From G965267425 sp965267425 (lineage in GTDB: Bacteria > Bacteroidota > Bacteroidia > Flavobacteriales_E > Vicingaceae): a stretch of DNA of 64,000 bases. The stretch lies in assembly GCA_965267425.1 (NCBI GenBank), contig OZ253959.1, positions 1,736,001 through 1,800,000 on the forward strand. The letters run 5' to 3'. The notes below the pieces were generated by a model. The model was not told the DNA's origin and did no database searches. It worked only from the letters and a program-made list of their open reading frames with translations. Of the stretch, positions 25,703 through 35,352 are shown piece after piece. Made by a program: the position numbers and the translations under genes. Position 1 is the stretch's first letter. Each line of letters opens with the position of its first letter.

Positions 25703-27565
25703 GTGAATATAATTGGGATTTCAGCATTTTATCATGATTCAGCAGCATGCCTGTTGGTTGATGGAGAAATTATTGCCGGTGCACAAGAAGAACGATTCAC
25801 CAGAAGGAAGCACGATCCTTCATTCCCGTCAAATGCGGTTGAATATTGCCTAAAAGAAGGAGGTTTTTCCATTGATGAAATTGATGCGTTTGTGTTTTAT
25901 GACAAACCACTACTCAAGTTTGAACGACTGCTTGAAACCTATTATGCCTTCGCACCCAAAGGACTTGGCTCGTTTATCAATGCCATGCCTATCTGGATCA
26001 AAGAGAAATTATTCCTGAAAAGACTTATTCGTGAAGAGTTGGGTAAAATCATGCCATTTGACAAGCGAAAAATCAAATTGCTCTTTCCAGAACACCATTT
26101 GAGTCATGCAGCCAGCACCTACTACCCTTCTCCATTTGAAGAATCCGCTATCCTGACACTAGACGGCGTAGGCGAATGGGCTACTGCTTCCATCTGTCAT
26201 GGAAAAGGAAAGGAAATATCTGTATTAAAAGAACTTCGATTTCCACATTCGTTGGGCTTATTGTATTCGTCATTTACCTTTTTCCTTGGGTTTAGAGTAA
26301 ATTCTGGAGAATATAAATTGATGGGGTTAGCTCCTTATGGAAACAAGGGTTCTGAGCAGGTAAAAGAATTTTACAATAAAATAAAAGACGAATTAGTCAC
26401 GCTTCATGAAGATGGTTCCATCACATTGCATCAAAAGTATTTTGCATACGCCACTGGTAACAAAATGGTCAATGTCCGTAAATGGGAAGAGTTATTTGGT
26501 GTAAAGAAAAGAAATTCGGAAAGTGAACTGGAACAGGTGCATTGCAATATGGGGCTGGCGATTCAACAATTTACAGAAGAGGTTGTACAAAAAATGGCAG
26601 AAGAGGCCAAGCGACTTACCAATTGTAACAACCTATGTTTGTCAGGAGGTGTAGCCTTGAATTGTGTATCTAATGGGAAACTACAGGATGCAGGAATATT
26701 TGAAAATATCTTCATCACACCAGCATCTGGTGATGCAGGTGGTGCGTTAGGAGCTGCTTATGCTGCAGAGCACATCTATTTTGGTAATGAAAGAACTCCA
26801 TTGGAAGGAGCGGATCGATTGAAAGGAAGTTACATAGGTCCCAAGAATTCAAACGAAGAAATTGAGTATCTCATTAAGAAATACAAAGCAAGTGCAACAC
26901 GATTGGATACCGATGAAGTTGCTTGCCAGAAAATAGCTTCTTTGTTGAATGACGGACACGTAGTTGGATGGATTCAAGGGAGAATGGAGTTTGGCCCACG
27001 GGCATTAGGTGGCAGAAGTATTTTAGGAGATCCTAGAAACGAAGAGATGCAGAAAAAACTGAATCTCAAGATCAAATACCGAGAATCTTTCAGGCCCTTT
27101 GCTCCTTCAGTAAACAGTGAAAAGGTGAGTCAGTATTTTGAACATGGAGGTACTTCGCCATACATGTTATTGGTAAAACCAGTTCATCCTACCTTGCGAA
27201 ATGAACTTCCCGGAAATTATGCAGAATTAGGTCTTCGCGATAAACTTTATTACACACGAAGCACACTTCCCGCTATTACGCACGTTGACTTTTCTGGAAG
27301 AATTCAAAGTGTTCATAAAGAAACCAATCCGAAATACTGGCAACTCATTAATGAGTTTGAAAAATTATCCGGGTATGCCTGTGTGATCAATACATCTTTT
27401 AATGTACGAGGTGAACCCATTGTTAATTCGGCAGAAGATGCCTACAGGTGTTTTATGCGAACAGAAATGGATTATCTTGTTGTTGAAAATTATTTGTTCA
27501 AAAAAGAAGAACAACCGGAATGGCATTCAACAGATGACTGGAAAGAAGAATTTGTATTAGACTAA
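25703..27565 (+). CDS. Carbamoyltransferase (NodU/CmcH/SxtI family)
   Basis: 620 residues from a GTG start. The N-terminal Kae1-like domain opens with NIIGISAFYHDSAACLLVDG and carries the metal-binding EHHLSHAASTYYPSPF. The C-terminal YrdC-like part has the signature GRMEFGPRALGGRSILGDPR and VINTSFNVRGEPIVNS. Such enzymes move a carbamoyl group from carbamoyl phosphate to a hydroxyl of a sugar or secondary metabolite. The substrate is unknown; the surrounding polysaccharide genes suggest a glycan. It is 10 bases after the SGNH gene and 12 before the DUF5989 gene. Confidence 0.93.
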   Translation: MNIIGISAFYHDSAACLLVDGEIIAGAQEERFTRRKHDPSFPSNAVEYCLKEGGFSIDEIDAFVFYDKPLLKFERLLETYYAFAPKGLGSFINAMPIWIKEKLFLKRLIREELGKIMPFDKRKIKLLFPEHHLSHAASTYYPSPFEESAILTLDGVGEWATASICHGKGKEISVLKELRFPHSLGLLYSSFTFFLGFRVNSGEYKLMGLAPYGNKGSEQVKEFYNKIKDELVTLHEDGSITLHQKYFAYATGNKMVNVRKWEELFGVKKRNSESELEQVHCNMGLAIQQFTEEVVQKMAEEAKRLTNCNNLCLSGGVALNCVSNGKLQDAGIFENIFITPASGDAGGALGAAYAAEHIYFGNERTPLEGADRLKGSYIGPKNSNEEIEYLIKKYKASATRLDTDEVACQKIASLLNDGHVVGWIQGRMEFGPRALGGRSILGDPRNEEMQKKLNLKIKYRESFRPFAPSVNSEKVSQYFEHGGTSPYMLLVKPVHPTLRNELPGNYAELGLRDKLYYTRSTLPAITHVDFSGRIQSVHKETNPKYWQLINEFEKLSGYACVINTSFNVRGEPIVNSAEDAYRCFMRTEMDYLVVENYLFKKEEQPEWHSTDDWKEEFVLD

Positions 27566-27577
27566 TCGACACAACAA

Positions 27578-27727
27578 ATGGAGTTTTTACGTGATTTATG
27601 GTTATTTCTAAAGGAGAGAAAGAAATTTTGGCTAGCTCCTTTGATCATCATCTTATTACTTTTTGGAATATTAATTGTTGTTGGTGGCGGTTCTGCCCTT
27701 GCACCATTTATTTATACGTTGTTTTAA
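27578..27727 (+). CDS. DUF5989 microprotein (SxtK-like)
   Basis: 49 residues. An amphipathic start (MEFLRDLWLFLKERKKFWLA) leads into one membrane helix (PLIIILLLFGILIVVGGG) and the conserved end SALAPFIYTLF. This matches the DUF5989 family, which occurs beside carbamoyltransferases. The stop codon directly abuts the ATG of the SxtJ gene and only 12 bases separate it from the carbamoyltransferase, so all are one transcript. Function is unknown; a small membrane partner is plausible. Confidence 0.88.
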   Translation: MEFLRDLWLFLKERKKFWLAPLIIILLLFGILIVVGGGSALAPFIYTLF

Positions 27728-28081
27728 ATGAAAAACATCGATTATAAATCACTCTTGGTAATCACCGTTGGGTTCATTGCCTTGTACTACATTTTTGATT
27801 GGAAAGTGTTTGAATACATTGGCTTTGGAGTGGGTATTGCCAGCCTTTTATCTAAGCATGCCGCTGCTGCTATCTTGTGGTTATGGAATAAAATTGCACA
27901 TGTTTTGGGTTGGATCAATACTCGTATCATATTGTCTGTAATCTATGCCGTCTTTCTTGTCCCATTAGCATTTTTAAGTAGATTAATCTCCAGGAATAAC
28001 ATGCGCAAGCAATCTGGAAATTCTGCGTTCCAAGAACGAAACCACAGCTATACCGCGAAGGATATGGAGAATTCCTGGTAG
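27728..28081 (+). CDS. SxtJ-family membrane protein
   Basis: 117 residues with about three membrane helices (SLLVITVGFIALYYIF; FGVGIASLLSKHAAAAILWL; IILSVIYAVFLVPLAFLSRL) and the family's C-terminal tail (FQERNHSYTAKDMENSW). SxtJ is named from the saxitoxin cluster, where it sits next to the carbamoyltransferase SxtI; its biochemical role is not known. Here it is translationally coupled to DUF5989. Together with the carbamoyltransferase and SGNH gene it forms a four-gene module. Confidence 0.85.
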   Translation: MKNIDYKSLLVITVGFIALYYIFDWKVFEYIGFGVGIASLLSKHAAAAILWLWNKIAHVLGWINTRIILSVIYAVFLVPLAFLSRLISRNNMRKQSGNSAFQERNHSYTAKDMENSW

Positions 28082-28219
28082 AGGATTGCAGGGAATTCAT
28101 TTTTTTTAGCTTTTTTTTCAAACAGGTGTAACTTTTTTTGAAGTTTTTACACCTACTGTTTATACCGCCAAAATAACGTAAATAATGTATCTTGGTATTC
28201 GCTAACAAATCGCAGGAAA

Positions 28220-31200
28220 ATGAAAAATAAACTCCTCTTCCACTATTCCTTGGCTTTCATCATTTTGCTTGGGTTATATCTAAAAATCACTTCGGGTCAA
28301 ACCGCACTTATTTTAAATCCGACTAGCGCTAATCAAGGTGCAACGTTGAACGTGAATTTTACCGGACCCAGTGCAAGTTTCGGTCAGGCAACATCCTGCA
28401 TTACGTTAACCAATACAAACATTAAGTTCAAACATACAACGGCAACCGATTCGTTCACTGCCAACAGTCATGTCATATTAAATGCGACCAATGCGCAAGC
28501 AAACATCACAGTTCCTGTGAATGCGACTACCGGATCTTATGATGTCTCTATTGGTTCCGGATGTCCTATGACGTGCACATCGTGTTTTACTGTTAGTGCA
28601 TCATCACCAGACATGAGGGTGCTACTTTCAAGAGTGACCACTGGCGCCGAGTTTTATCCCGGAGGCGTATTCAAATACAATATCAATTATAGAAATCTTG
28701 GTACCCGTGCAACATCAGCAGAAGTTAAACTGGTGATTGATACAGCATTGGTTTACCAATCCTCCAATCTAGTTTATTCTTCGAAGGTTGGTGATACCAT
28801 AAAATGGAATATCGCGAATGTCAATCCCAATGCAAGTGGTAATATTCAAGTAACATGCTCCATTCCAGATTTCATTGATTTCTATTATGTGGTTTCTTCC
28901 AACTCTTCAGTTGATGTTACCGGAACGGTTCCTGATTCTTATTTGCCAAATAATAGTCAGGCAAATAGTCTTAATCTTTTGCCTACAGTGGCAAAGAATT
29001 TAAGTGTTACGCCTTCTTCTGCGTTTACCGGTGCAAACCTGAATTTGAAATTCTCTTCTTCCAATCAGGTGTTTACAGGTTCTTCCAATTGTGCAACATA
29101 CCTACCACACAACATCGTCTTTCACAAAGGTTCAGATTCTTTCACGGCAGATGCCATTACATCCATTACATCAGATACCATCAAATTCACGGCTAATATT
29201 CCAACGAATCAAGCACCTGGGCAATACAGTATTCGCGCCGGTGTGGGTGCTTGTTATTTAAGTTGCTCCAATTGTTTTGAGGTAAAACTACTGGGCAATC
29301 AATTGAAGGTTGACTTAACGAATAATCAAGATATGGAAAGAGGTGGTTCTACAACGTATACCATAGAATATGAAAACAAGGGTTCTTCAAATATGAGTAA
29401 TACATCAGTACGATTGGATTTTCCATCGGAATTGACGTATAATTCATCAAGTCTTGCCTACTCAAGTGCCGCAGGAGATTCCATCATCTGGAATCTGGGA
29501 ACATTAAATTCCGGTGCTTCAGGATCATTTACAGTTACATTTGATGTGACGCGTGATTTCTCCGTGCTTGGATCAACATTGCAGGCTACGGCAAACATTC
29601 GTCCGCTAGCCGGTGATGTGGTTCCTGCCGACAACACCAGTCAATTGAATAAATTGGTGCAGGTGCCTGATATGTATGTGGCTCCTGATACAGGTCAAAC
29701 CGCCTCAACTGTGTCACTGTCTTTTACCGGTTCCAATGTAAATTTCAACGCAGCATCTGCAACATGCTTTCAAGCAAGTAACACCATCTTCACTCATGAA
29801 AGTGGTAATTTCAGCTTTCAAGCTGCTTCTACCACCACAAATAATGCAGATACGCTGGACGGTACTGTAAACATCCCTTCAAATGCATTGTTCGGAAAAT
29901 ACGATGTGGACATGACAGGGTGTAACTACAGCTGTGATGATTGTTTTGAGGTGGTACCCGGCACATTGCAATCCGGACAAAATCTTAGTGCATATGTCAC
30001 CAGCGTCGGATCTGCCATTCGAGGATATGCGTTTGCTTATAATGTTAACTATCAAAATTATGGTACTGATACCGTAACTGGATTGACGGTTAAAGTAATT
30101 CATGATTCGGCATTGATATATAGCTCCAGCACCCCTGCTCACAGTTCATCAAATGGTGATACGTTGACATTTAACCTGGGAACGCTGAATCCAGGAGTAT
30201 CAGGCTCCATTGTTGTGAATTGCAGTATTCCTGCTACCAAGCCATTGGGAGACACCTTGTATACTTCGGTCTCCATTGCTCCTTTGGCCAATGAAGTTGA
30301 CTCAACGGATAATTTTGATACTACCATGAATGTGGTTGTAGGTTCATATGATCCAAATGATAAATATGTTGAACAATATGAGTTCATTACCATAGATCAC
30401 GAGGTGATGAATTACCTGATTCGTTTTCAAAATACAGGAACCGCACCTGCCATTAAGGTGGTGATTTCTGATACAATCTCAGATTACCTTGATTTAAGTA
30501 CATTGGACAATCTTAACAACAGTCACCCCTATTCATATACCATTGATACTGCGTTGCGAGTAATCAATTGGACATTTGACAATATCAATTTACCAGATAG
30601 TGGGACTGACTGGCTTGGAAGTCAAGGATTTATTGAATATAAAATCAATACTGCACCACCTCTAGTGCATAGAGATTCCATTACCAACCAGGCAGCAATC
30701 TATTTTGACTTCAATGCACCTGTAATTACAGGTACTACGGTGAATAAGATATTCGACTGTGACTCCATTGTTGATTTCACCATCCTGGATGATAGCATTT
30801 GTGTAGGTGATTTATTAGAGGCCACTTATACAGGATTTGGAGCCGAAGAGAACATTTGGGCAGTAAATTTCAATGTGCTCGACTCTACTATGAATTTGTC
30901 TACACAATGGAATATGGGTGGAACATTTCAACTGGCATTGGTATCGTCCAATCAAATTTGCCTGCGTGACACAGCGTTTGAATTTTACAGTCAGCAACCA
31001 GTGCAACCAAATATAACGCACGTTAATAATTGGCTTGTGTCTGATATATCAGGCGGAAACCAATGGTATAGAAACGATTCCTTGCTTGTTGGAGCTACGG
31101 CTGATAGTATTGAAATCACAGCCAATGGTTGGTACAAGGTTGAAAATACAGACAATATGGATTGTTCCATTTTTAGTGATAGTCTGGAAATTACGTATGT

Positions 31201-31477
31201 TGGTATCAATGAGCTGGTTGAATTTGGTGAAATGAAGATTTATCCAAATCCTGCGTTTAATGTCTTGCAAATAGAACATGCGTTATTCAATGGTTCAAAT
31301 AGCGTTGACATCATGATATTTGATTTGAGTGGTAAAATGGTATTATCCAAAACACACAATGCTGAAAATCAAAAAGCGTCAGTTGATGTTTCTGTGATGG
31401 ACCCCGGAATCTACTTAATCAGAATTGTAGATACTTCTGGAAATGATGCAGTTGGAAGGTTTATTAAATCAGAGTAG
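28220..31477 (+). CDS. Large T9SS-secreted surface protein with three Cys-patterned modules
   Basis: 1085 residues. Signal peptide about 1-26. Three modules of ~225 residues follow (about 28-255, 256-480, 480-705). Each pairs a segment holding C...C-x3-C-x2-C-F (CPMTCTSCF, CYLSCSNCF, CNYSCDDCF) with a DUF11-like beta-sandwich (e.g. YNINYRNLGTRATSAEVKLV). A conserved domain opening GSYDPNDKYV spans about 708-835. The end (about 1000-1085: MKIYPNPAFNVLQIEHALFN ... GIYLIRIVDTSGNDAVG) is a T9SS type A sorting domain, so it is exported by PorU-type secretion to the cell surface. Binding target unknown. Confidence 0.88.
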   Translation: MKNKLLFHYSLAFIILLGLYLKITSGQTALILNPTSANQGATLNVNFTGPSASFGQATSCITLTNTNIKFKHTTATDSFTANSHVILNATNAQANITVPVNATTGSYDVSIGSGCPMTCTSCFTVSASSPDMRVLLSRVTTGAEFYPGGVFKYNINYRNLGTRATSAEVKLVIDTALVYQSSNLVYSSKVGDTIKWNIANVNPNASGNIQVTCSIPDFIDFYYVVSSNSSVDVTGTVPDSYLPNNSQANSLNLLPTVAKNLSVTPSSAFTGANLNLKFSSSNQVFTGSSNCATYLPHNIVFHKGSDSFTADAITSITSDTIKFTANIPTNQAPGQYSIRAGVGACYLSCSNCFEVKLLGNQLKVDLTNNQDMERGGSTTYTIEYENKGSSNMSNTSVRLDFPSELTYNSSSLAYSSAAGDSIIWNLGTLNSGASGSFTVTFDVTRDFSVLGSTLQATANIRPLAGDVVPADNTSQLNKLVQVPDMYVAPDTGQTASTVSLSFTGSNVNFNAASATCFQASNTIFTHESGNFSFQAASTTTNNADTLDGTVNIPSNALFGKYDVDMTGCNYSCDDCFEVVPGTLQSGQNLSAYVTSVGSAIRGYAFAYNVNYQNYGTDTVTGLTVKVIHDSALIYSSSTPAHSSSNGDTLTFNLGTLNPGVSGSIVVNCSIPATKPLGDTLYTSVSIAPLANEVDSTDNFDTTMNVVVGSYDPNDKYVEQYEFITIDHEVMNYLIRFQNTGTAPAIKVVISDTISDYLDLSTLDNLNNSHPYSYTIDTALRVINWTFDNINLPDSGTDWLGSQGFIEYKINTAPPLVHRDSITNQAAIYFDFNAPVITGTTVNKIFDCDSIVDFTILDDSICVGDLLEATYTGFGAEENIWAVNFNVLDSTMNLSTQWNMGGTFQLALVSSNQICLRDTAFEFYSQQPVQPNITHVNNWLVSDISGGNQWYRNDSLLVGATADSIEITANGWYKVENTDNMDCSIFSDSLEITYVGINELVEFGEMKIYPNPAFNVLQIEHALFNGSNSVDIMIFDLSGKMVLSKTHNAENQKASVDVSVMDPGIYLIRIVDTSGNDAVGRFIKSE

Positions 31478-31497
31478 AAATCCTTAGGTTTGTTCAA

Positions 31498-32418
31498 ATG
31501 GCAGAGAGCTATCTTAAAATAGATGTAGATCGTAGCAAAAGAGGCGATTCCAATGGTTACAGAGATGATTTCAAACGTGACAAGCATGAGTCTCAATCCA
31601 AAAGAACCGATAATGTGGTCGATTTCTTGAAGAAAGTAAAACATTGGAAATTGTTGGCATTGTTCTACTTGTTCCTGGCATCAGGGAGTGTGGCTTACCT
31701 GATGAATTATCACTCGGCCAATTTCACTTCTGAATACCTAGTTAAATCCAATTATTTACCTACTGGATTGGTGTTGAGCATTGTTGAAAATGTAAATGGG
31801 TTAATTGATCAAGATGACCCGTCATCTCTATCGGAAAAATTAGGATTAAACAATGTTCAGCATGCTCAATTGATTTCTGTGAGAGCGAAACAGCAGAGCA
31901 AGCAAAAGAACAATCCGGTGTTTGAATTATCCATTGTCACTAAAAGCACCGAAGAATTACCAACGATTGAAAAAGCGATATTCGATTACCTGGAGAACAT
32001 TCCATTTGTGAAAGAAACCATCGAAAGTGAAAACCAAAGACTCAAATACCAAATTGATGAGATGTTGGTTAATGCGAATAAATTGGATAGTCTTGAAGCC
32101 TTTTGTAATCAACAAATTGCTGCATATTTTAGTGGTAACAATGGTCAGAAATCCATTTCTGAATCCTCAGCCATTGAGATGTCCGAATTGTATGCAGATA
32201 TGGCATTATTGAAAACCAACATTTTCGAGGCCAGAAATAAAATGGAAAACAATAAAAACTTTGTACTGATTGACAAAGCTGATAGTGTGGCTAGTGTAGG
32301 CCAATTAAATGATACATTTTCAAAAGTTATTTTGGCCTTTTTGCTGGTTGTAGGTTTTGTGATTTATATTTATGGTGTTGAATTTATTTCAGAAGTTTAT
32401 CAAAAACTAACCATGTAA
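31498..32418 (+). CDS. Chain-length-determinant-like (Wzz-type) membrane protein
   Basis: 306 residues. An N-terminal charged tail (about 1-50) precedes a membrane helix (LLALFYLFLASGSVAYLMN), then a periplasmic domain with a helical coiled-coil stretch (about 175-260), and a C-terminal helix (VILAFLLVVGFVIYIYGVEF). Two helices flanking a periplasmic helical domain is the layout of polysaccharide co-polymerases that set O-antigen or capsule chain length. Sequence similarity is weak and the typical Pro-rich motif before the second helix is missing, so this rests on topology. Its last base overlaps the start of the ligase gene. Confidence 0.6.
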   Translation: MAESYLKIDVDRSKRGDSNGYRDDFKRDKHESQSKRTDNVVDFLKKVKHWKLLALFYLFLASGSVAYLMNYHSANFTSEYLVKSNYLPTGLVLSIVENVNGLIDQDDPSSLSEKLGLNNVQHAQLISVRAKQQSKQKNNPVFELSIVTKSTEELPTIEKAIFDYLENIPFVKETIESENQRLKYQIDEMLVNANKLDSLEAFCNQQIAAYFSGNNGQKSISESSAIEMSELYADMALLKTNIFEARNKMENNKNFVLIDKADSVASVGQLNDTFSKVILAFLLVVGFVIYIYGVEFISEVYQKLTM

Positions 32419-34589
32419 TGGCATCACATAGCCGGAAGTTTTTACCGGTAGTTGTAGTTTCCCTCTCTTTCTTATCCATTTTATTTTATTCCGTAGATGT
32501 CATTGATCGTGCCTTGGTTCCCAGATTCCTGGGTGTAGCCGGTGCGTTGTTTCTAGCATTCATTGCCTATATCGGATTTAGTAAATCAAATCATATTCGT
32601 ATTGACATAACCACATGGACTTATGTTGGTTATATCATTTGTGCTGGGCTTTCCGTAAGCCATGCGTTAAATGCTTCCGAAGCATGGTTTGATGTGCTGT
32701 TAAGCTCTCTAGGGATTTGCTTTTTTGTGCTTGTTCTTTCAATTTTCAAACAACACTATTACACACTTATTGATTATGCTAAATATCTAGTTTTCATTTC
32801 ATTATGTATATTATGTATAGCCATTATTTATGAACTTGCTACCCAGGTGCATTGGCGATTAGATGCATTTTGGAAAAATGAAATTACCGCTTTGAACAGT
32901 AACAAAAATTTGCTTTCGAGCTATTTGTTTTTGCTGCTACCATGGTTTATCATTCAACCAAATGACACCAAGATGTCAATAAGAGACTTGGTCTCTATAG
33001 TGATCACCATTGCCATGCTTGGACTGTTGGGCTCAAAGGCAACATTGTTGGCACTTTTGATAACCATTGTCTTGTTGGTTTTATCTGGAAACCCAATAAT
33101 TTTAAAATCCAATTGGTCCAAAATTCAAAAGACTGTTCTCTCCTCTATTCTCATTGCTGCATTGGGCATAGCCTGCTGGCTACTAGTTGATAAAGCATTA
33201 CATGGACAATCAACCGCAGTTCGATTCTATACCTGGGATGCTACTTTAAAAATGATTGGAGATCATTTATTTTCTGGCGTGGGTGCAGGAAATTGGAAAT
33301 TGTTGTTTCCTACCTATTGGCCTTATGACGAACTGAACATGGATCTTTCAACAACCATTTTCCAGCATGTTCACAATGATTTTTTACAAATCGTGGCTGA
33401 AATAGGATTACCCGGGTTTATTTTATTCATGGCATTCATCGCTTTGATATGGTTGAGGAAATCGACTCCTGAAACACGTCATCACATTCGATTGTTCAAA
33501 GCATTCCTGACGGGATGGATGGCGATTGCCTTCACTGACTTTCCCTTGCATCGTGTTGAACATTTATTGGCTTTTAATTTATTATTGGCCACTATTTATT
33601 TGGGAACGAAAAGCAATATTGCTTTTCTTGATGTTAAAATCCCAAAGCCTTTTCTTTTTCTTTTTTGCATTCCGCTCATCTATGCCTGTTATGTTGGTTA
33701 TTTTCAATATAGAGGAGAATTGAATACGCAAAAACTCTTAGATGCCAGATTTAACGGTCAATCCACTCGGGTAATCAAACTTGCAGATAAAGCTTTGCAT
33801 GCCACATATTCGCTTGATCCTACATCTGTCCCCATTCGATGGTATAAAGGACTAGCGCAAGCAGAATTGGGCAATATTCAAGTTGCCAAAGAAACGTTCG
33901 AGTTAGCCCAAAACGATCATCCATATGCCATTATGGTATACAAAGACCTGGCTACAGCCGATTATGTGTTAGGTAATTTGCAAGAAGCTGAAAATGGATT
34001 TGTTAAGACACTGCAATTTTATCCTGATTACGACGAAGCCAGAATGAATTTGGGATTTTTATACCTGAATGCAGGTAAATACAAAGAAGCTCGAGAGGCA
34101 CTTCAAAAATTACCAGGAAAAAGAAAAATTAAATTCTTACACGAAATTGTCCAATCTACCCCACCCGTTATTCATAATGATCCAGTTAAGCAAGTCTTTT
34201 ATGAAGTGCAAGACGAGGGCATCCATCGAAATAATGCAGTTCATAAACTCATTAAACAAACTCTCATAGCCAATCAACTAAGAGAAAGTTTGTACTGGCA
34301 ACAATATTTACCCGAGGAATTTCCCGGAAAATACAATTTGTTATTAGGTATATTTCTGAAAGCCAAAAAATTGAATCAATTCGATGTTGCTCAATCCATT
34401 GCTACTTTTTATCAGACGAACAACCTTGACAATATTGCGTTTAAGTTTTCAAAAGTTCGTTTTTTAATAGAGGAAAAAGAGTTTGTGGGCGCAGCCGAAT
34501 TGTATCAAAACCTGCCATTGGATGAAATTCAAAAACTTCCTAATCACAATTCAGTGAGGAAATTCTTTATTCGGTATGATTTGATTTGA
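32418..34589 (+). CDS. O-antigen ligase family protein with TPR tail
   Basis: 723 residues. About 11-13 membrane helices occupy residues 8-430. The large periplasmic loop contains VRFYTWDATLKMIGDHLFSG, then GVGAGNWKLLFPTYWP and HVHNDFLQIVAEIGLPGFIL. The H-N-D-F/Y-L-Q-x-x-x-E-x-G motif is the ligase (WaaL/Wzy_C) signature. The remaining ~280 residues are TPR-like (IRWYKGLAQAELGNIQVAKE, ADYVLGNLQEAENGFVKTLQ, LYLNAGKYKEAREALQKL). The enzyme would attach or polymerise glycan at the periplasmic face. It is coupled to the Wzz-like gene. Confidence 0.85.
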   Translation: MASHSRKFLPVVVVSLSFLSILFYSVDVIDRALVPRFLGVAGALFLAFIAYIGFSKSNHIRIDITTWTYVGYIICAGLSVSHALNASEAWFDVLLSSLGICFFVLVLSIFKQHYYTLIDYAKYLVFISLCILCIAIIYELATQVHWRLDAFWKNEITALNSNKNLLSSYLFLLLPWFIIQPNDTKMSIRDLVSIVITIAMLGLLGSKATLLALLITIVLLVLSGNPIILKSNWSKIQKTVLSSILIAALGIACWLLVDKALHGQSTAVRFYTWDATLKMIGDHLFSGVGAGNWKLLFPTYWPYDELNMDLSTTIFQHVHNDFLQIVAEIGLPGFILFMAFIALIWLRKSTPETRHHIRLFKAFLTGWMAIAFTDFPLHRVEHLLAFNLLLATIYLGTKSNIAFLDVKIPKPFLFLFCIPLIYACYVGYFQYRGELNTQKLLDARFNGQSTRVIKLADKALHATYSLDPTSVPIRWYKGLAQAELGNIQVAKETFELAQNDHPYAIMVYKDLATADYVLGNLQEAENGFVKTLQFYPDYDEARMNLGFLYLNAGKYKEAREALQKLPGKRKIKFLHEIVQSTPPVIHNDPVKQVFYEVQDEGIHRNNAVHKLIKQTLIANQLRESLYWQQYLPEEFPGKYNLLLGIFLKAKKLNQFDVAQSIATFYQTNNLDNIAFKFSKVRFLIEEKEFVGAAELYQNLPLDEIQKLPNHNSVRKFFIRYDLI

Positions 34590-34590
34590 A

Positions 34591-35352
34591 TTAATTCTTT
34601 GCATTCATCATGAACGATCGAATACTTTCATCAAGCCTTTTCAAGCTCTTCATATCTTTTACATAATCATCGACTTTAGCGTCACCCATATTTTGAACTC
34701 GATATTCCGGTAAATAATCCGCAAACAACAACCATACAATACGATCTACTATTCGCTCTTTTTCCGCATGAGGTACGTTAAATTTTTGAATGATTGATTC
34801 TTCTATCCCTATGTGAATTATCTCATGAATCAGTGTATTAGCTGGGTTTTTATATTGCTTAAATTGACCTTCTTTAGTTGCAAACAACATAATGGTGCCC
34901 CGTTCAGCATCGTAACTCCCTCCAGTCCCATACAAAGTAATGTTTACGTTATAATTTTCAAATCTCTTGAACCCCCAATCCCAATGTTGCCCGTCTATTA
35001 TTTCAATCAATTCATTCAGTAATTTTTTTTGACTATTAATTTTATCAAATGCCAATTGATAATCTTTTGAGTCATGTATTTCGTTCTTCATTAACTCTTT
35101 CAAAGTCTCCTTTTCTGCAGCACTCAAGGCATTTGCTCTAGCATTTTCAACAAATCTGCTCATCTCTTTAGATTCTGGAAGTACAAGGTCGTAACCATAT
35201 TCTTCGAAAAAGGAAATATCCTGCAAGTTATACCAGATATAATCGGCCTCATCTTCCGCTGATGGAATCATTACTTCAATTCCTTGTTGCTTTACAGAGC
35301 ACTGAATGATTAACATAATTAGGAATATCCAAAGAGGTATATTTTTTTTCAT
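34591..35352 (-). CDS. Putative lipoprotein with HExxH metallopeptidase-like motif
   Basis: About 253 residues from the ATG at 35352, where an export signal begins (KKNIPLWIFLIMLIIQCSVK); Cys near 18 could be lipidated, although Ile-Ile-Gln-Cys is a weak lipobox. The middle contains NTLIHEIIHIGIEESIIQKF, a His-Glu-x-x-His zincin motif with a later Glu. Helical parts around it fit a small peptidase. Family not recognised. It is the only minus-strand gene within the plus-strand polysaccharide cluster, and ends one base after the ligase stop. Confidence 0.6.
   Translation of the reverse strand: MKKNIPLWIFLIMLIIQCSVKQQGIEVMIPSAEDEADYIWYNLQDISFFEEYGYDLVLPESKEMSRFVENARANALSAAEKETLKELMKNEIHDSKDYQLAFDKINSQKKLLNELIEIIDGQHWDWGFKRFENYNVNITLYGTGGSYDAERGTIMLFATKEGQFKQYKNPANTLIHEIIHIGIEESIIQKFNVPHAEKERIVDRIVWLLFADYLPEYRVQNMGDAKVDDYVKDMKSLKRLDESIRSFMMNAKN

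Noticed and set aside
28124..28154. Inverted repeat AGGTGTAA / TTACACCT upstream of the large T9SS gene
   Set aside because: An 8-bp pair with a 15-base loop and no T-run after it in either direction; could be an operator, but nothing supports it.
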